Assembly (NCBI GenBank): GCA_028287235.1
Contig: JAQBQB010000017.1
Coordinates: forward strand, 62,001-126,000
DNA from: Gemmatimonadota bacterium
GTDB lineage: Bacteria; Gemmatimonadota; Gemmatimonadetes; Gemmatimonadales; Gemmatimonadaceae
DNA: 64,000 nucleotides
Direction of reading: 5' to 3'
Of the stretch, positions 1 to 9,200 are shown piece by piece. Position 1 is the first letter of the stretch, and each line of letters starts with the position of its first letter. The notes below the pieces were generated by a model, which did no database searches, was not told the DNA's origin, and saw only the letters and a list, made by a program, of their open reading frames with translations. A program made the translations under genes and the position numbers.

Positions 1-231
1 GACCATCCCTGCCTCGAGGACCGTCGTCTCGTCGCCGACGGTGAACTCGAATCGGCCGTCGATCACGTAGGTCACCTGTTCGTGCGGATGCGTGTGCATC
101 GGCACGTTGGTTCCGGCGTCGAGGTGCACCTCGCCCACGGTCACGCCGGCAAGGTGGGCGTAGTGTCCGCGTATGGATCCGTCGAGAATGGCGCGTTGCG
201 GGAGCGAAGTGAGTTTCGTGAATGTCGCCAT
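1..231 (-). CDS. Cupin-domain protein, 3' end outside window
   Basis: The minus-strand frame begins with ATG at 231 and stays open to the window edge, so only the first 77 residues are visible. The sequence has the cupin signature: a glycine-rich strand followed by two histidines and a glutamate (M-H-T-H-P-H-E-Q, about residues 45-52) and then a short beta-rich stretch (V-I-D-G-R-F-E-F-T-V-G). Those His/Glu residues are the usual metal ligands of the small single-domain cupins, which act as dioxygenases, isomerases or simple binding proteins; the substrate cannot be told. It lies about 50 bp downstream of the propeller gene on the same strand and may be the last gene of that regulator-led group. 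No signal peptide is seen, so it is probably cytoplasmic. Confidence 0.75.
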   Translation of the reverse strand, partial: MATFTKLTSLPQRAILDGSIRGHYAHLAGVTVGEVHLDAGTNVPMHTHPHEQVTYVIDGRFEFTVGDETTVLEAGMV

Positions 232-280
232 GGTCGAAGCCTCGAGGATTGTAGGACGTCCCGGAGATTTCCCGTCTGTA

Positions 281-913
281 TTAGTTTCGCGGCCGGCGCA
301 CGGCTCGCACCACGCCGCTCTTCCCACCGCCGCAGTAGAATCGATCCTGCCCATCCGACTCGAGTCCCGAGACCTTGACGCCGGCGGGCATCTCCAGCGT
401 TTCGAGAACCGCACCGGTGCCCGGGTCGATTCGCCGAAGCTCGCTGTCGTCGCCCTCCAAGATGCCGTGCCACAGCTCGCCGTCGACCCACGTGACACCC
501 GTGACGAAGCGGTTCGACTCGATCGTGCGAAGAATGGCGCCGGTCTGCGGATCGATCTGATGAATCTTTCGCGCGCGATACTCCCCCACCCAGAGCGTTC
601 CTTCAGCCCACGCCAGTCCCGAGTCGCCGCCGCCGCTGGGTGCGGGAATGGTCGACACCACGCGCCGAGTCGTTGGATCGATCTTCTGAATTCGCGCCTC
701 GGCGATCTGATAGAGGAATTCCCCGTCGAACGCCGTACCGGCGTGTGCCGGCACATCGATCGCGCCAGTCTCCTCGCCCGACGCGGGGTCGAACGCGCGC
801 AGCGAATCTCCGGCGGCGAACCAGACTGACTGACCGTCGTACGTGACGCCGCCTACGTTCGCCTGCGGAAACGGACCGTACTCGCGAATGACTTCGGCAG
901 TGGATTGGCTCAT
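281..913 (-). CDS. Beta-propeller protein of Vgb/glutamine-cyclotransferase type
   Basis: This 210-residue protein is built of about five repeats of the form 'G-x-W-V/F-A ... I-x-x-I-D-P-x-T-G-x-x-x-x-x-I', for example R-K-I-H-Q-I-D-P-Q-T-G and L-R-R-I-D-P-G-T-G. These are typical blades of YncE/Vgb-like propellers. There is no signal peptide, so it is likely cytoplasmic, unlike the exported propeller at 21682. Its start lies 9 bp after the stop of the upstream regulator, which indicates one transcript. Propellers of this size are usually binding scaffolds; the catalytic residues of virginiamycin lyase or glutamine cyclotransferase cannot be assigned by eye. The function is therefore unknown and the fold assignment is fairly secure. 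Confidence 0.75.
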   Translation of the reverse strand: MSQSTAEVIREYGPFPQANVGGVTYDGQSVWFAAGDSLRAFDPASGEETGAIDVPAHAGTAFDGEFLYQIAEARIQKIDPTTRRVVSTIPAPSGGGDSGLAWAEGTLWVGEYRARKIHQIDPQTGAILRTIESNRFVTGVTWVDGELWHGILEGDDSELRRIDPGTGAVLETLEMPAGVKVSGLESDGQDRFYCGGGKSGVVRAVRRPRN

Positions 914-922
914 GACGTGAGC

Positions 923-2143
923 TTACTCGATCGGCAACGCGGACGGGAGTAACAACACTGTCGTGAATCCCGAGATGGGCGGCATGATCCAGCGGCGCGC
1001 CCGACCGCGGCCAAACGGCTGCACCTTGCCTTCCCGGGCGAGCGACTCCAGCGCGCGCTGCAAGGTGCGTTGACTCGCTCCCAGCGCGAGCGCCAGCGCC
1101 GAGGTGGACCACGCCTCGCCGTCGTCGAGCAGCGCGAGCAACGAGGCATGCTCTTCCTCGACGGGCCGCGCCAGCACGAGCACCTCGTCCGCGCGGCATG
1201 GCACGAGCGCGAACCCTCGCTTCGTGGCGCGGATGTCGGCGGTATGGCGCAGGGCGACTCGAAGCCGCCCGATCTCGACCCGCAACCGCGCGCGGTGCGA
1301 GTCATCGGCGTATTTCGCGCCGAACGCGCGTGCGAGCAGCACCTCGCGCGCGACGTCGTCGGGCCATGCTTCGCCGAGCGCGCGCGCGAGGGCGAAGAGC
1401 ACCGGACGCGTCGCGAGCGATGTCGACGCGCCCGACCGCCGAATGGCATTGCGGCACGCATCCACGATCAGCGCCTCCGACGCCAGGACGGCTTCGACCT
1501 CTTCGAGCAGGAGCGGCCGTTCGGTGCCGCCACGAATGACTCGTGCCGCCGGCGTATCCAGAGCGAGCGACGCCCGTTCCACCTCGGCCAGGAGCGACGG
1601 GATTCCGGCGGCCTTCGCCGCGATCGCGGCACGTGCGAGTGCGTCTCGCGCCGCGCGCGTGCGCAGCCGGCGGAGCGCGATGCCGGCGACGACGAGCTCG
1701 AACGCGGCTCTCGACGCAGGCGGAAACGCCGACACGTCGAGGTCGGCGATGGCGCGCTCCGCATCGTCCAGGTGTCCGGTGAGAAGGAGCCGGCGCGCCA
1801 CGAGGTGTCGCGCGTGCGCGGCATTCACGCTGTCGCCGTGTTGCGACAGCGTCGCATGCGCCGCCTCGAGCGCCTCGACAGGCCAGCCGAGGTCGCGCGT
1901 GACCAGCGCGATCTCCGCCTCGGCGACAATGCACCGCGCGCGGGCCATGGCCTCTCGTGGACCGAAGGCTTTCGCCGCGCGCCGCAGAAGCACGCGCGCG
2001 CGTTCGAGATCTCCGAGCTGCGCCATGGCGATCCCGCGCAACGCGAGCGCCGCCGCGTCGTCACGCAGCGCCACACGGTTCAACGCGCCGAACGGATCGC
2101 CCGCCGCGAGCGCGCGAGCGGCAGCGAAGATCATCGAGTCCAT
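923..2143 (-). CDS. HTH regulator with helical-repeat body
   Basis: About 406 residues. The first 270 or so are alanine/arginine-rich helices in TPR-like pairs (A-L-A-L-R-G-I-A-M-A-Q-L-G-D), and the C-terminus carries a winged-helix-like segment around residues 350-390 (W-S-T-S-A-L-A-L-A-L-G-A-S-Q-R-T-L-Q-R-A-L-E-S-L). The reading frame is open from a GTG at 2170, but the ATG at 2143 (M-D-S-M-I-F) was chosen because related Gemmatimonadota proteins, as I recall them, begin there. It is divergent from the DUF899 gene with about 130 bp between starts, and the propeller gene follows 9 bp downstream. It probably regulates its own operon; the inducer is unknown. Confidence 0.7.
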   Translation of the reverse strand: MDSMIFAAARALAAGDPFGALNRVALRDDAAALALRGIAMAQLGDLERARVLLRRAAKAFGPREAMARARCIVAEAEIALVTRDLGWPVEALEAAHATLSQHGDSVNAAHARHLVARRLLLTGHLDDAERAIADLDVSAFPPASRAAFELVVAGIALRRLRTRAARDALARAAIAAKAAGIPSLLAEVERASLALDTPAARVIRGGTERPLLLEEVEAVLASEALIVDACRNAIRRSGASTSLATRPVLFALARALGEAWPDDVAREVLLARAFGAKYADDSHRARLRVEIGRLRVALRHTADIRATKRGFALVPCRADEVLVLARPVEEEHASLLALLDDGEAWSTSALALALGASQRTLQRALESLAREGKVQPFGRGRARRWIMPPISGFTTVLLLPSALPIE

Positions 2144-2272
2144 CGGAACCCCGTCACGCCTGTTACTCACACCCTCGAGTGGCCGGGTCGTAATCTATCG
2201 CCCGTTCACCGGCCGCCCGTCAGGCGCCGGCGCGCCACGCTCACCGACGCATAGAGAATGGAGAGACCAACG

Positions 2273-3073
2273 ATGACGACGACGATGATGGCGGGAACGC
2301 ACGAGGAATGGCTGGCCGCCCGGCTCGAGCTGCTGGAGGCCGAAAAGGAATTGACGCGCCGCGGCGACGAGCTGGCGCGCCAGCGGCAGGCTTTGCCCTG
2401 GGTCCGCGTCGCCAAGGACTACCTGTTCGACACGGACGAAGGAAGAGCCTCGCTGGCCGATCTGTTTCGCGGACGCTCGCAGCTCCTCGTCTACCACTTC
2501 ATGTTCGGACCCGACTACACCGCGGGCTGTCCGTCGTGCTCGAGCATCGCCGACGGCTTCAACGGCATTGCCGTGCATCTCGAGAATCACGACGTGTCGC
2601 TGTACGCGGTCTCGCGCGCTCCGCGCGCCAAGCTGCAGGCCTATAAGGAGCGCATGGGTTGGACATTCCCGTGGGCTTCGTCCTTTGGCGGCGACTTCAA
2701 TGCCGACTTCAGCGTCGCGTTCACGGAGCTCGAACAGCGCAGCGGCGGGATCGAGTACAACTATCGCCGCGAAGCCGCGATGCCCGACGCGGTGATGAAA
2801 CGAACGCTGAAGGAGTGGAAAAAGCTCGGCAGCGAGGCACCCATTGGCCAGATCGCCGCATCCGCCGGCACCGACGTGGCCACGTTCCTGCGCGAGCGGC
2901 CCGGCGTGAGCGCCTTCGCGCTACGCGACGGCGTGGTCCATCACACGTATTCCACGTTCGCGCGCGGGCTCGACGGGCTCTGGGGCATGTACCAGTGGCT
3001 CGACCGCGCCCCGCTGGGCCGCAATGAGCGCGGCGTCTGGTTGCGGCACAGGGACGCGTACGCGGCGCGATGA
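2273..3073 (+). CDS. DUF899 thioredoxin-like protein
   Basis: The protein matches the DUF899 family throughout: an N-terminal helical part (E-E-W-L-A-A-R-L-E-L-L-E-A-E-K-E-L-T-R), then the motif Y-H-F-M-F-G-P and a C-P-S-C pair about 86-89 residues in, then the A-F-T-E-L...Y-N-Y region and a C-terminal H-T-Y-S-T-F-A-R-G motif. DUF899 proteins have a thioredoxin-like fold; their enzymatic role is not established. The C-x-x-C pair could be redox-active. The frame starts at 2258, but an SD-like GGAGAG lies 7 bp before the in-frame ATG at 2273, so that start is preferred. No signal peptide is seen, indicating a cytoplasmic location. It is divergent from the HTH regulator gene. Confidence 0.85.
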   Translation: MTTTMMAGTHEEWLAARLELLEAEKELTRRGDELARQRQALPWVRVAKDYLFDTDEGRASLADLFRGRSQLLVYHFMFGPDYTAGCPSCSSIADGFNGIAVHLENHDVSLYAVSRAPRAKLQAYKERMGWTFPWASSFGGDFNADFSVAFTELEQRSGGIEYNYRREAAMPDAVMKRTLKEWKKLGSEAPIGQIAASAGTDVATFLRERPGVSAFALRDGVVHHTYSTFARGLDGLWGMYQWLDRAPLGRNERGVWLRHRDAYAAR

Positions 3074-3126
3074 TGACAGCGATGATGCTGCCATCAATCG
3101 GCGGGCACCAAGGCTCGTTCGGGTCG

Positions 3127-3477
3127 CTAGGGGACAACCGACACAGCCGCGGCTCCTTGTACACTCGAGTCTGCGGTTGATCGCGCGATGAGCGTGGCGA
3201 TGCCTTTGCCGCGGGCGCGAGCTAGTCCAGCCGCCGCGTCGATGACGACGACCGCCGCGGTGTCGCTGCTCCGCCACGTCCAGCTATTCGGGAGGAAACA
3301 GGCCGCGGCGGCGAATCGCGCTGTATCACCAACATGAATGGTGATGGCGGCCGGGCGCACCTCGACTGTCGTAAGGCAACCTGAGGGCCTCTCGACGAAA
3401 CGGCTCGACGTCGGGGTTTTGGTGTCGCGACAGCCAATCAATATGACGACGACGGCGGCGAATACGCGTCTATTCAC
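3127..3477 (-). CDS. Small lipoprotein with Ig-like (Big_2) domain
   Basis: Starting at the GTG at 3477 gives a short basic N-terminus, a hydrophobic run (V-F-A-A-V-V-V-I-L-I-G-C) and a cysteine, which is a credible lipobox; longer starts (M at 3507 or 3546) add unlikely residues before it. The mature part contains I-T-I-H-V-G-D-T-A-R-F-A-A, W-R-S-S-D-T-A-A-V and A-R-A-R-G-K-G-I-A-T-L-I-A-R-S, the standard Big_2 immunoglobulin-like pattern found in surface proteins. It is about 116 residues long with a single domain. It stands alone between convergent and divergent neighbours. A role as an envelope adhesive or structural module is inference. Confidence 0.6.
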   Translation of the reverse strand: MNRRVFAAVVVILIGCRDTKTPTSSRFVERPSGCLTTVEVRPAAITIHVGDTARFAAAACFLPNSWTWRSSDTAAVVVIDAAAGLARARGKGIATLIARSTADSSVQGAAAVSVVP

Positions 3478-3707
3478 AGAACCATCCGTGTAGGTCTCCA
3501 ACACCATCACGATGGTCACGTTACGCTGCTGACTCGCCCAAAACAACAGCGCGGAAGTCGCTCGTAGCGTGGCGGCGACGGCTAAGCCCCGCGTCGCGCC
3601 GGGGGCCGTTCTACCACACCCTACGGCAACCTCGTTCTACAACTGGCATCAAGAAGCCCATGGCGTTTCGCGCAACATTGCGAGGCACCCGATACGGAGA
3701 CGCCAGA

Positions 3708-5057
3708 ATGAGGAACGCCGCAGTCCCGTTTCTGCTCGCCGCCGCAATGGCTGGGTGCGCCAAATACCAGGAGCACTCGCTCGGTACCGGCTCCACGTTG
3801 CCCGACCGCATTCCCGATCTCGCAATCGACCCGCGGCAGATGCCACTGCCGGAGCTGGCCGTCCACAGATTCGATCCCACAGACGGGCTGGACATCACTG
3901 AAGTCGCGATGCTCGCCGTCGTGAACAATCCGGATCTGAAAGTCGCGCGCGCCGCGGCCGGCGTGTCGCACGCGCAGGCGTTCGCCGCCGGCCTGCTGCC
4001 CGATCCACGATTGGGTGTGAGCGTCGACGTTCCCGATCGTGGCCAGGCGGCGACGACCACGGCGTACAACGTCGGTCTCTCCTACGACATCATCAGCCTG
4101 CTCACCCGCTCGCCGCGCTACGCCGCGGCGCGGCAGGAGGCGCGCAAGACCGACCTCAATCTGCTCTGGCTCGAGTGGCAGGTCGTGTCGCAGAGCCGAA
4201 TGTTGTTTGTCCAGCTCACGCAGCAGCGGCGGCTCATGGACGTGCTGGAGCAGACGCGCACGCTCTTCGCGGACCGCGATCGCCGCACCGAGTTGGCGCT
4301 CGTGCGCGGGTTGCTGACGCTCGACGCGGTGACGCCGCACCTCGTCGCCCTTCAGGACGTGAACCGGCAGATCAACGATGTCGAGCGGTTGATGAGCCAG
4401 AGCCGGCACGACCTGAACGCTCTGCTTGGACTCGGCCCTGAGGTGGCGGTGCCCCTCACCGGCTCCGCCGTGCTGCCGGACTTCGACGAAGCGGCGGTCG
4501 AACGGCTGCTGCCCGACCTGCCGCGGCGCCGCCCGGATCTCATCGCCCTTCAAGCGGGGTATGCCGCCCAGGATCTCCGCTACCGCGCCGCGATTCTCGC
4601 GCAGTTCCCGGCTCTCAGCGTGGGATTCACCCGCAGCCGCGACGCCACCGACGTCCGCCAAGCCGGAATGAGCGTCACGCTGACCGTGCCGTTGCTCAAC
4701 CGCAATCGCGGTGTGATCGCCATCGAGCAGGCGACCCGCGAGCAGCTGCACGCCGAATACGAGCTGCGCTTGAACGCCGCGAACAGCGGTATTCATCGAA
4801 TCCTCGCCGAGCAGGCCATCAACCGGCGGCAGTTGCGCGACATCGACGCTGGCCTCGCCGAGCTGTCGCGTGTCGCCGAGAAAACGAACGCCGCGTTTCG
4901 GAATCACGACATCAACGCGCTGGCATTCGCGAGCCTGCAGGCGTCGCTGCTCGCGAAGCAAATAGAACGGATCAGTCTCGAGCAGGCGATCCTCGATCAA
5001 CAAGTCGCCCTGCAAACACTGATCGGCGGCAATCTGCCGCCGCGGCTTACAGACTGA
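3708..5057 (+). CDS. TolC-family outer-membrane efflux lipoprotein
   Basis: A 449-residue outer-membrane factor. The start at 3708 gives a signal peptide ending in a lipobox (A-A-M-A-G-C), as in CusC/OprM-like channels. The body shows the TolC repeat pattern of long helical hairpins: N-N-P-D-L-K-V-A-R-A near residue 72, L-P-D-P-R-L-G-V-S-V, then a second repeat with R-R-R-P-D-L-I-A-L-Q and F-P-A-L-S-V-G-F. It is the first gene of a three-gene operon; the adaptor starts 7 bp after its stop and the permease overlaps the adaptor. It would form the exit duct of the tripartite pump. The export substrate cannot be told from this subunit. Confidence 0.88.
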   Translation: MRNAAVPFLLAAAMAGCAKYQEHSLGTGSTLPDRIPDLAIDPRQMPLPELAVHRFDPTDGLDITEVAMLAVVNNPDLKVARAAAGVSHAQAFAAGLLPDPRLGVSVDVPDRGQAATTTAYNVGLSYDIISLLTRSPRYAAARQEARKTDLNLLWLEWQVVSQSRMLFVQLTQQRRLMDVLEQTRTLFADRDRRTELALVRGLLTLDAVTPHLVALQDVNRQINDVERLMSQSRHDLNALLGLGPEVAVPLTGSAVLPDFDEAAVERLLPDLPRRRPDLIALQAGYAAQDLRYRAAILAQFPALSVGFTRSRDATDVRQAGMSVTLTVPLLNRNRGVIAIEQATREQLHAEYELRLNAANSGIHRILAEQAINRRQLRDIDAGLAELSRVAEKTNAAFRNHDINALAFASLQASLLAKQIERISLEQAILDQQVALQTLIGGNLPPRLTD

Positions 5058-5064
5058 GAATGCC

Positions 5065-6129
5065 ATGACGAAAAAACGAATGCTCGTGGTCGGCTCCGTT
5101 GCCGCCGTTGTCCTCGTCGTCGGCGGACGGATGGCCTTTCATTCTTCTTCGCCGGCGCAGGCGGGCGCGCCGGCACCTGCCGCGAGCGTGCTCATTACCA
5201 CGGCGCCGCTTCGCCAGCTCGATCTGACCGACCTGCTCGCGGCGTTCGGCGAGGTGACGACGGGACAGGTCGTGGCGGTGAGCTTTCCGCGCGCCGGACA
5301 GGTCTCCCGTCTGCTCGTAATCCCAGGGCAGCGCGTTTCACAGGGCACTCCGCTCGCCACGTTGACCAGCGATCCCACCGCGCGGCTCGCCTACACTCAG
5401 GCGCAGAGCGCCGTCGATTTCGCGCAGGGCGAGTTGCGGCGCGCCGAAGAGCTGTTTTCGCTGCAGCTCGCGACGCAATCGCAAGTGGACGCCGCGCGCA
5501 AGGCCCTCAAGGATGCCGAGTCCATGCTGTCGACGCAGCGTCAGCTGGGCGGCGCCGTCGGCACGGCCACGGTGACCGCGCCGTTCGACGGCGTGGTGAG
5601 CGCGGTGCCCGTCGCCCAAGGCGATCGCATCCAGCCGGGCGCGGTCGTCGTCGAGATCGGACCAACGAACGTCCTGCGAGTCCGGCTCGGCATCGAGCCC
5701 GATGACGCTCATCTGATACGCCTCGGCATGATCGTGGCGCTCGCGCCGATCGACGATAGCACGAAGGCTGTATCGGCGCCGATCACCGAGCAGCAGGGCG
5801 TCGTCGATCCCAAGACACAGCTCGTCGATGCCGTGGCGCTCGTCAGGGGCGCCAACGCTCTCGTGCCAGGCATGCATGTTCGCGCGACGATCAATGTCGG
5901 ACACCACCTGTCCTGGGCGGCGCCGCGCGCGGCGGTCCTGACCGACGCCGGCGGCGCATACGTCTTTCAGGTTTCGGGCGGCAAGGCGCACCGCGTCAAT
6001 GTCGTTCAGGGAATGGAAAGCCAGGGGATGGTCGCAATCAGCGGCAGCCTCGACGCACGCCTGCCGATCGTGGTCGTTGGCAACTACGAGCTGCAGGACG
6101 GTATGCCCGTGCGCCAGGGGGCGGCGTGA
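5065..6129 (+). CDS. RND efflux periplasmic adaptor (membrane fusion protein)
   Basis: 354 residues: an N-terminal membrane anchor (V-G-S-V-A-A-V-V-L-V-V-G-G, residues 9-21), a lipoyl/barrel-sandwich half-motif (V-S-F-P-R-A-G-Q-V-S-R-L-L-V-I-P-G-Q-R-V), a short coiled-coil hairpin (residues about 105-150, A-R-L-A-Y-T-Q-A-Q-S through A-A-R-K-A-L-K-D-A-E), the second lipoyl half (A-P-F-D-G-V-V-S-A-V) and a beta-barrel domain. This is the HlyD/AcrA layout. It links the inner-membrane pump and the outer-membrane duct encoded on either side. Its stop overlaps the permease start by 4 bp (GTGA), implying translational coupling. It has no histidine- or methionine-rich metal-binding extension, which gives no support for a metal-specific pump. 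Confidence 0.9.
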   Translation: MTKKRMLVVGSVAAVVLVVGGRMAFHSSSPAQAGAPAPAASVLITTAPLRQLDLTDLLAAFGEVTTGQVVAVSFPRAGQVSRLLVIPGQRVSQGTPLATLTSDPTARLAYTQAQSAVDFAQGELRRAEELFSLQLATQSQVDAARKALKDAESMLSTQRQLGGAVGTATVTAPFDGVVSAVPVAQGDRIQPGAVVVEIGPTNVLRVRLGIEPDDAHLIRLGMIVALAPIDDSTKAVSAPITEQQGVVDPKTQLVDAVALVRGANALVPGMHVRATINVGHHLSWAAPRAAVLTDAGGAYVFQVSGGKAHRVNVVQGMESQGMVAISGSLDARLPIVVVGNYELQDGMPVRQGAA

Positions 6130-9100
6130 CCGGCACCGGGCTGACTGGCACCAGCCGGTGGGTGCAGGACCACCGGCGGTCCATTCTCTTCCTCATGACG
6201 ATGTTCGCCGCCGCCGGTGTCGTTGCGGCGTTCAATCTGCCGGTCTCGCTCTTCCCCACCGTGTCGTTCCCGCGTGTGGTCGTGTCGCTCGACGCAGGCG
6301 ACCGGCCCGCCGAGCAGATGGAGATGCAGGTGACGCGGCCGGTAGAGAGCGCGGTACGTCAGGTGCCCGGGGTGGTGGACGTTCGGTCCGTCACCAGCCG
6401 CGGCGCCGCCGACGTGTCGATCAACTTCAACTGGGGGCTCGACATGGCGAGCGCCACGCTTCAGGTGAACGCCGCCATCGGGCAGATCGTGTCGCAGCTT
6501 CCGGCGGGCACCGCGATGCGCACGCGCCGCATGGATCCGACGGTCTTCCCGATCATCGCCTACAGCCTGACGTCCACGACCTCCTCGCCCGCGCAGTTGC
6601 GCGACCTGGCGGAGTACCAGATCCGCCCACTCCTTTCGGGGGTCAACGGAGTGGCGCAAGTCCAGGTGCTCGGCGGCGCCATCGAGGAGTATCGCGTCTC
6701 CGTGGATCCCATTCGCCTGGCGGCGTACTCGTTGGGCATCGAGGACGTGGCGAAAGCGCTGAGCGCGGCGAACGTGTACACCGCCGTCGGGCGCATCGAG
6801 GATCGCTACAAGCTCTATTTAGAGATCTCTGATACCCAGATCCGTGGCCTCGACGAGATCCGGCATGCGATCCTGCGCTCCGGCGTCAACGGCATCGTGG
6901 AGCTCGAGGACGTCGCAACCGTCGAGCGATCCACGATGCCGCAATGGACGCGCGTGACGGCCGACGGCAAGGACGCGGTGCTCTTCTCCGTCTATCAGCA
7001 GCCGGGGAGCAACAGCGTGCAGATCGCCGCCGACGTCAAGACGAAGCTCGACGGCTTCGCGCGGCAGCTTCCCGTCGGCGTCAAGCTGGCGAACTGGTAC
7101 GACCAGAGCCAGCTCGTCACCGCCTCGGCGGCCAGCGTTCGTGACGCGATCCTCATCGGCATCGCCCTCGCCGCCATCGTGCTCTTCGTCTTCCTGCGCA
7201 ACTGGAAGATCACGTTGATCGCTATCACCGTCGTGCCGGCGACGCTGGCGAGCACGGTGGTGCTGCTCAGCGTCCTCGGGATGAGCTTCAACATCATGAC
7301 CCTGGGGGGGATGGCCGCCGCGGTGGGACTGATCATCGACGACGCGATCGTCATGATCGAGCACATCGTGCGGCGCCTGCGCGGCGCGACGTCGCACTCC
7401 GGCCAGCAGGTCATGGAGGCGGCGCGCGAGTTCACCCAGCCGCTCGTCGGCTCGAGCGCGTCCACGCTCGTCATCTTCGCGCCGCTCGCGTTCCTGAGCG
7501 GCGTGACCGGCGCGTTCTTCAAGGCGCTGTCGGTGACGATGGCGGCGGGGTTGTTCATCTCCTTCCTGCTCACCTGGCTCGCCGTGCCGATCCTCGCCAA
7601 TCACCTGCTCGGCGAGAAAGACGCGGCGCAAGAGGAGGGTGGGCGGTTCGGTGCGTGGCTCCGCGACCGCTACGGCGCGCTGCTCGGGGCATTGCTGCAC
7701 CGCCCATGGCTGCTGCTGCTCGGCGTCGCGCCGCTGGTGATCGCCGGCTGGTTCGCCTTTCGCGCCGCCGGCTCCGGCTTCATGCCCGCGATGGACGAGG
7801 GCGGATTCATCCTCGACTATCGGAGCCCGCCCGGCACGGCGCTGTCGGAGACGGACCGGCTGCTGCGCCAGGTCGAGGCGATCGTCGCCGCGACGCCCGA
7901 CGTAGACACCTACTCCCGCCGCACCGGCACCGGCCTCGCCGGCGGGCTCACCGAAGCGAATCATGGCGACTTCTTCGTGCGGTTGAAGGCGACGAACCGG
8001 CGGCCCGTGGACGTGGTCATGGAGGCCGTGCGCGCGCGCGTCGAGCGGCAGGTGCCCGGGCTGCAGGTGGAGATGGCGCAGTTGATGGAAGACCTGATCG
8101 GCGATCTCACCGCGGTCCCGCAGCCCGTGGAGATCAAGCTCGTCGCGCTCAACCCGGCGCAGCTTCCCGCCGTGGCGAAGAGCGTCGCCGCTGCGATCGC
8201 CAAAGTCCCTGGCATCGTCTCGGTGCAGAACGGCATCAACCCCGCGGGCGACGCGCTGATGGTCCACGTGGATCGCGTCAAGGCGGCCGTCGAAGGCATG
8301 GACCCCGATGCGATCACCAGGACGCTCGGCGATCTGCTGAGCGGCACGGTGACCACGCAGATCGTTCAGGGCGTGAAGATGGTCGGCGTTCGCGTCTGGA
8401 TTCCGCCATCGCTGCGCGCCACGGTGCCCGACGTCGGCGCGCTACAGTTGCGCGCGCCCGATGGACATCTCTTTCCGTTGCGGCGCGTCGCAACGCTCGA
8501 GGCGGTCGCCGGCCAGCCCGAGATCACGCGCGAGAACCTCACGCAGATCATCGCGGTCACGGCACGCATCAGCGGCCGCGACATGGGCTCCGCCGTCGCC
8601 GACGTCAAGACCGCGCTGTCCAAGCCCGGAGCGATTCCGGCGGGCGTTACGTACCAGTTGGGTGGGCTCTACCAACAGCAGCAGATCGCCTTCCGCGGGC
8701 TGGCGATCGTCTTTGCCGCGGCGGCAGTGCTCATCTTCTTGCTGCTGCTCTTTCTGTACGAGAGCTTCGGCCTCGCGCTCTCGGTCCTCGTCACCGCGCT
8801 GCTGGCCGTGTCGGCGGTGTTCATCGGGCTCTGGCTCACCCACATCGATCTCAACATCTCGGCCATCATGGGCATGACGATGATCATCGGCATCGTCACG
8901 GAGGTGGCGATCTTCTATTTTTCCGAGCATCGAGAGCTTGCCCCGTCGAGCTCCTGGCGCGACGCGCTCATCGGCGCGGGCCAGAACCGCATGCGCCCCA
9001 TCGCGATGACGACGCTCGCCGCCATTCTGACGCTGCTGCCCCTGGCCTTCGCCATCGGTCAGGGATCCCAAATGCAGCAGCCGCTGGCGATCGCGATCAC

Positions 9101-9200
9101 CTCCGGGCTGATCGTGCAGCTCCCGCTCGTGCTCTGCGTGATGCCAGTGCTGTACAATCTGACGCAGAGACGGCGCGCTGTGGCCCCTACGCTCCGCTAG
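6126..9200 (+). CDS. RND-family efflux permease
   Basis: A 1024-residue inner-membrane proton antiporter with the AcrB/CusA layout: TM1 (residues 18-38), a large periplasmic porter loop, TM2-TM6 from about 335, a second loop, and TM8-TM12 at the end. TM4 contains V-G-L-I-I-D-D-A-I-V-M-I-E, with the paired aspartates used in proton relay. The TM10 position that is lysine in AcrB reads G-I-V-T-E-V-A-I-F-Y-F, i.e. glutamate, a feature of the heavy-metal-type or divergent RND branches. The start is a GTG overlapping the adaptor stop. Its stop lies 14 bp inside the 3' end of the convergent TonB-type receptor gene. The substrate is not predictable. Confidence 0.92.
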   Translation: MTGTGLTGTSRWVQDHRRSILFLMTMFAAAGVVAAFNLPVSLFPTVSFPRVVVSLDAGDRPAEQMEMQVTRPVESAVRQVPGVVDVRSVTSRGAADVSINFNWGLDMASATLQVNAAIGQIVSQLPAGTAMRTRRMDPTVFPIIAYSLTSTTSSPAQLRDLAEYQIRPLLSGVNGVAQVQVLGGAIEEYRVSVDPIRLAAYSLGIEDVAKALSAANVYTAVGRIEDRYKLYLEISDTQIRGLDEIRHAILRSGVNGIVELEDVATVERSTMPQWTRVTADGKDAVLFSVYQQPGSNSVQIAADVKTKLDGFARQLPVGVKLANWYDQSQLVTASAASVRDAILIGIALAAIVLFVFLRNWKITLIAITVVPATLASTVVLLSVLGMSFNIMTLGGMAAAVGLIIDDAIVMIEHIVRRLRGATSHSGQQVMEAAREFTQPLVGSSASTLVIFAPLAFLSGVTGAFFKALSVTMAAGLFISFLLTWLAVPILANHLLGEKDAAQEEGGRFGAWLRDRYGALLGALLHRPWLLLLGVAPLVIAGWFAFRAAGSGFMPAMDEGGFILDYRSPPGTALSETDRLLRQVEAIVAATPDVDTYSRRTGTGLAGGLTEANHGDFFVRLKATNRRPVDVVMEAVRARVERQVPGLQVEMAQLMEDLIGDLTAVPQPVEIKLVALNPAQLPAVAKSVAAAIAKVPGIVSVQNGINPAGDALMVHVDRVKAAVEGMDPDAITRTLGDLLSGTVTTQIVQGVKMVGVRVWIPPSLRATVPDVGALQLRAPDGHLFPLRRVATLEAVAGQPEITRENLTQIIAVTARISGRDMGSAVADVKTALSKPGAIPAGVTYQLGGLYQQQQIAFRGLAIVFAAAAVLIFLLLLFLYESFGLALSVLVTALLAVSAVFIGLWLTHIDLNISAIMGMTMIIGIVTEVAIFYFSEHRELAPSSSWRDALIGAGQNRMRPIAMTTLAAILTLLPLAFAIGQGSQMQQPLAIAITSGLIVQLPLVLCVMPVLYNLTQRRRAVAPTLR

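Noticed and set aside
3621-5066. Long minus-strand frame opposite the TolC gene (481 codons)
   Set aside because: Its composition is that of a GC-rich shadow frame (histidine-, arginine- and glutamine-rich), it has no domain signature, and the plus-strand TolC gene fits its family along its whole length.
6819-8267. 482-codon minus-strand frame inside the RND permease
   Set aside because: It is highly charged with runs of Asp/Arg/His, without any recognisable domain, and lies fully antisense to a well-conserved permease gene.
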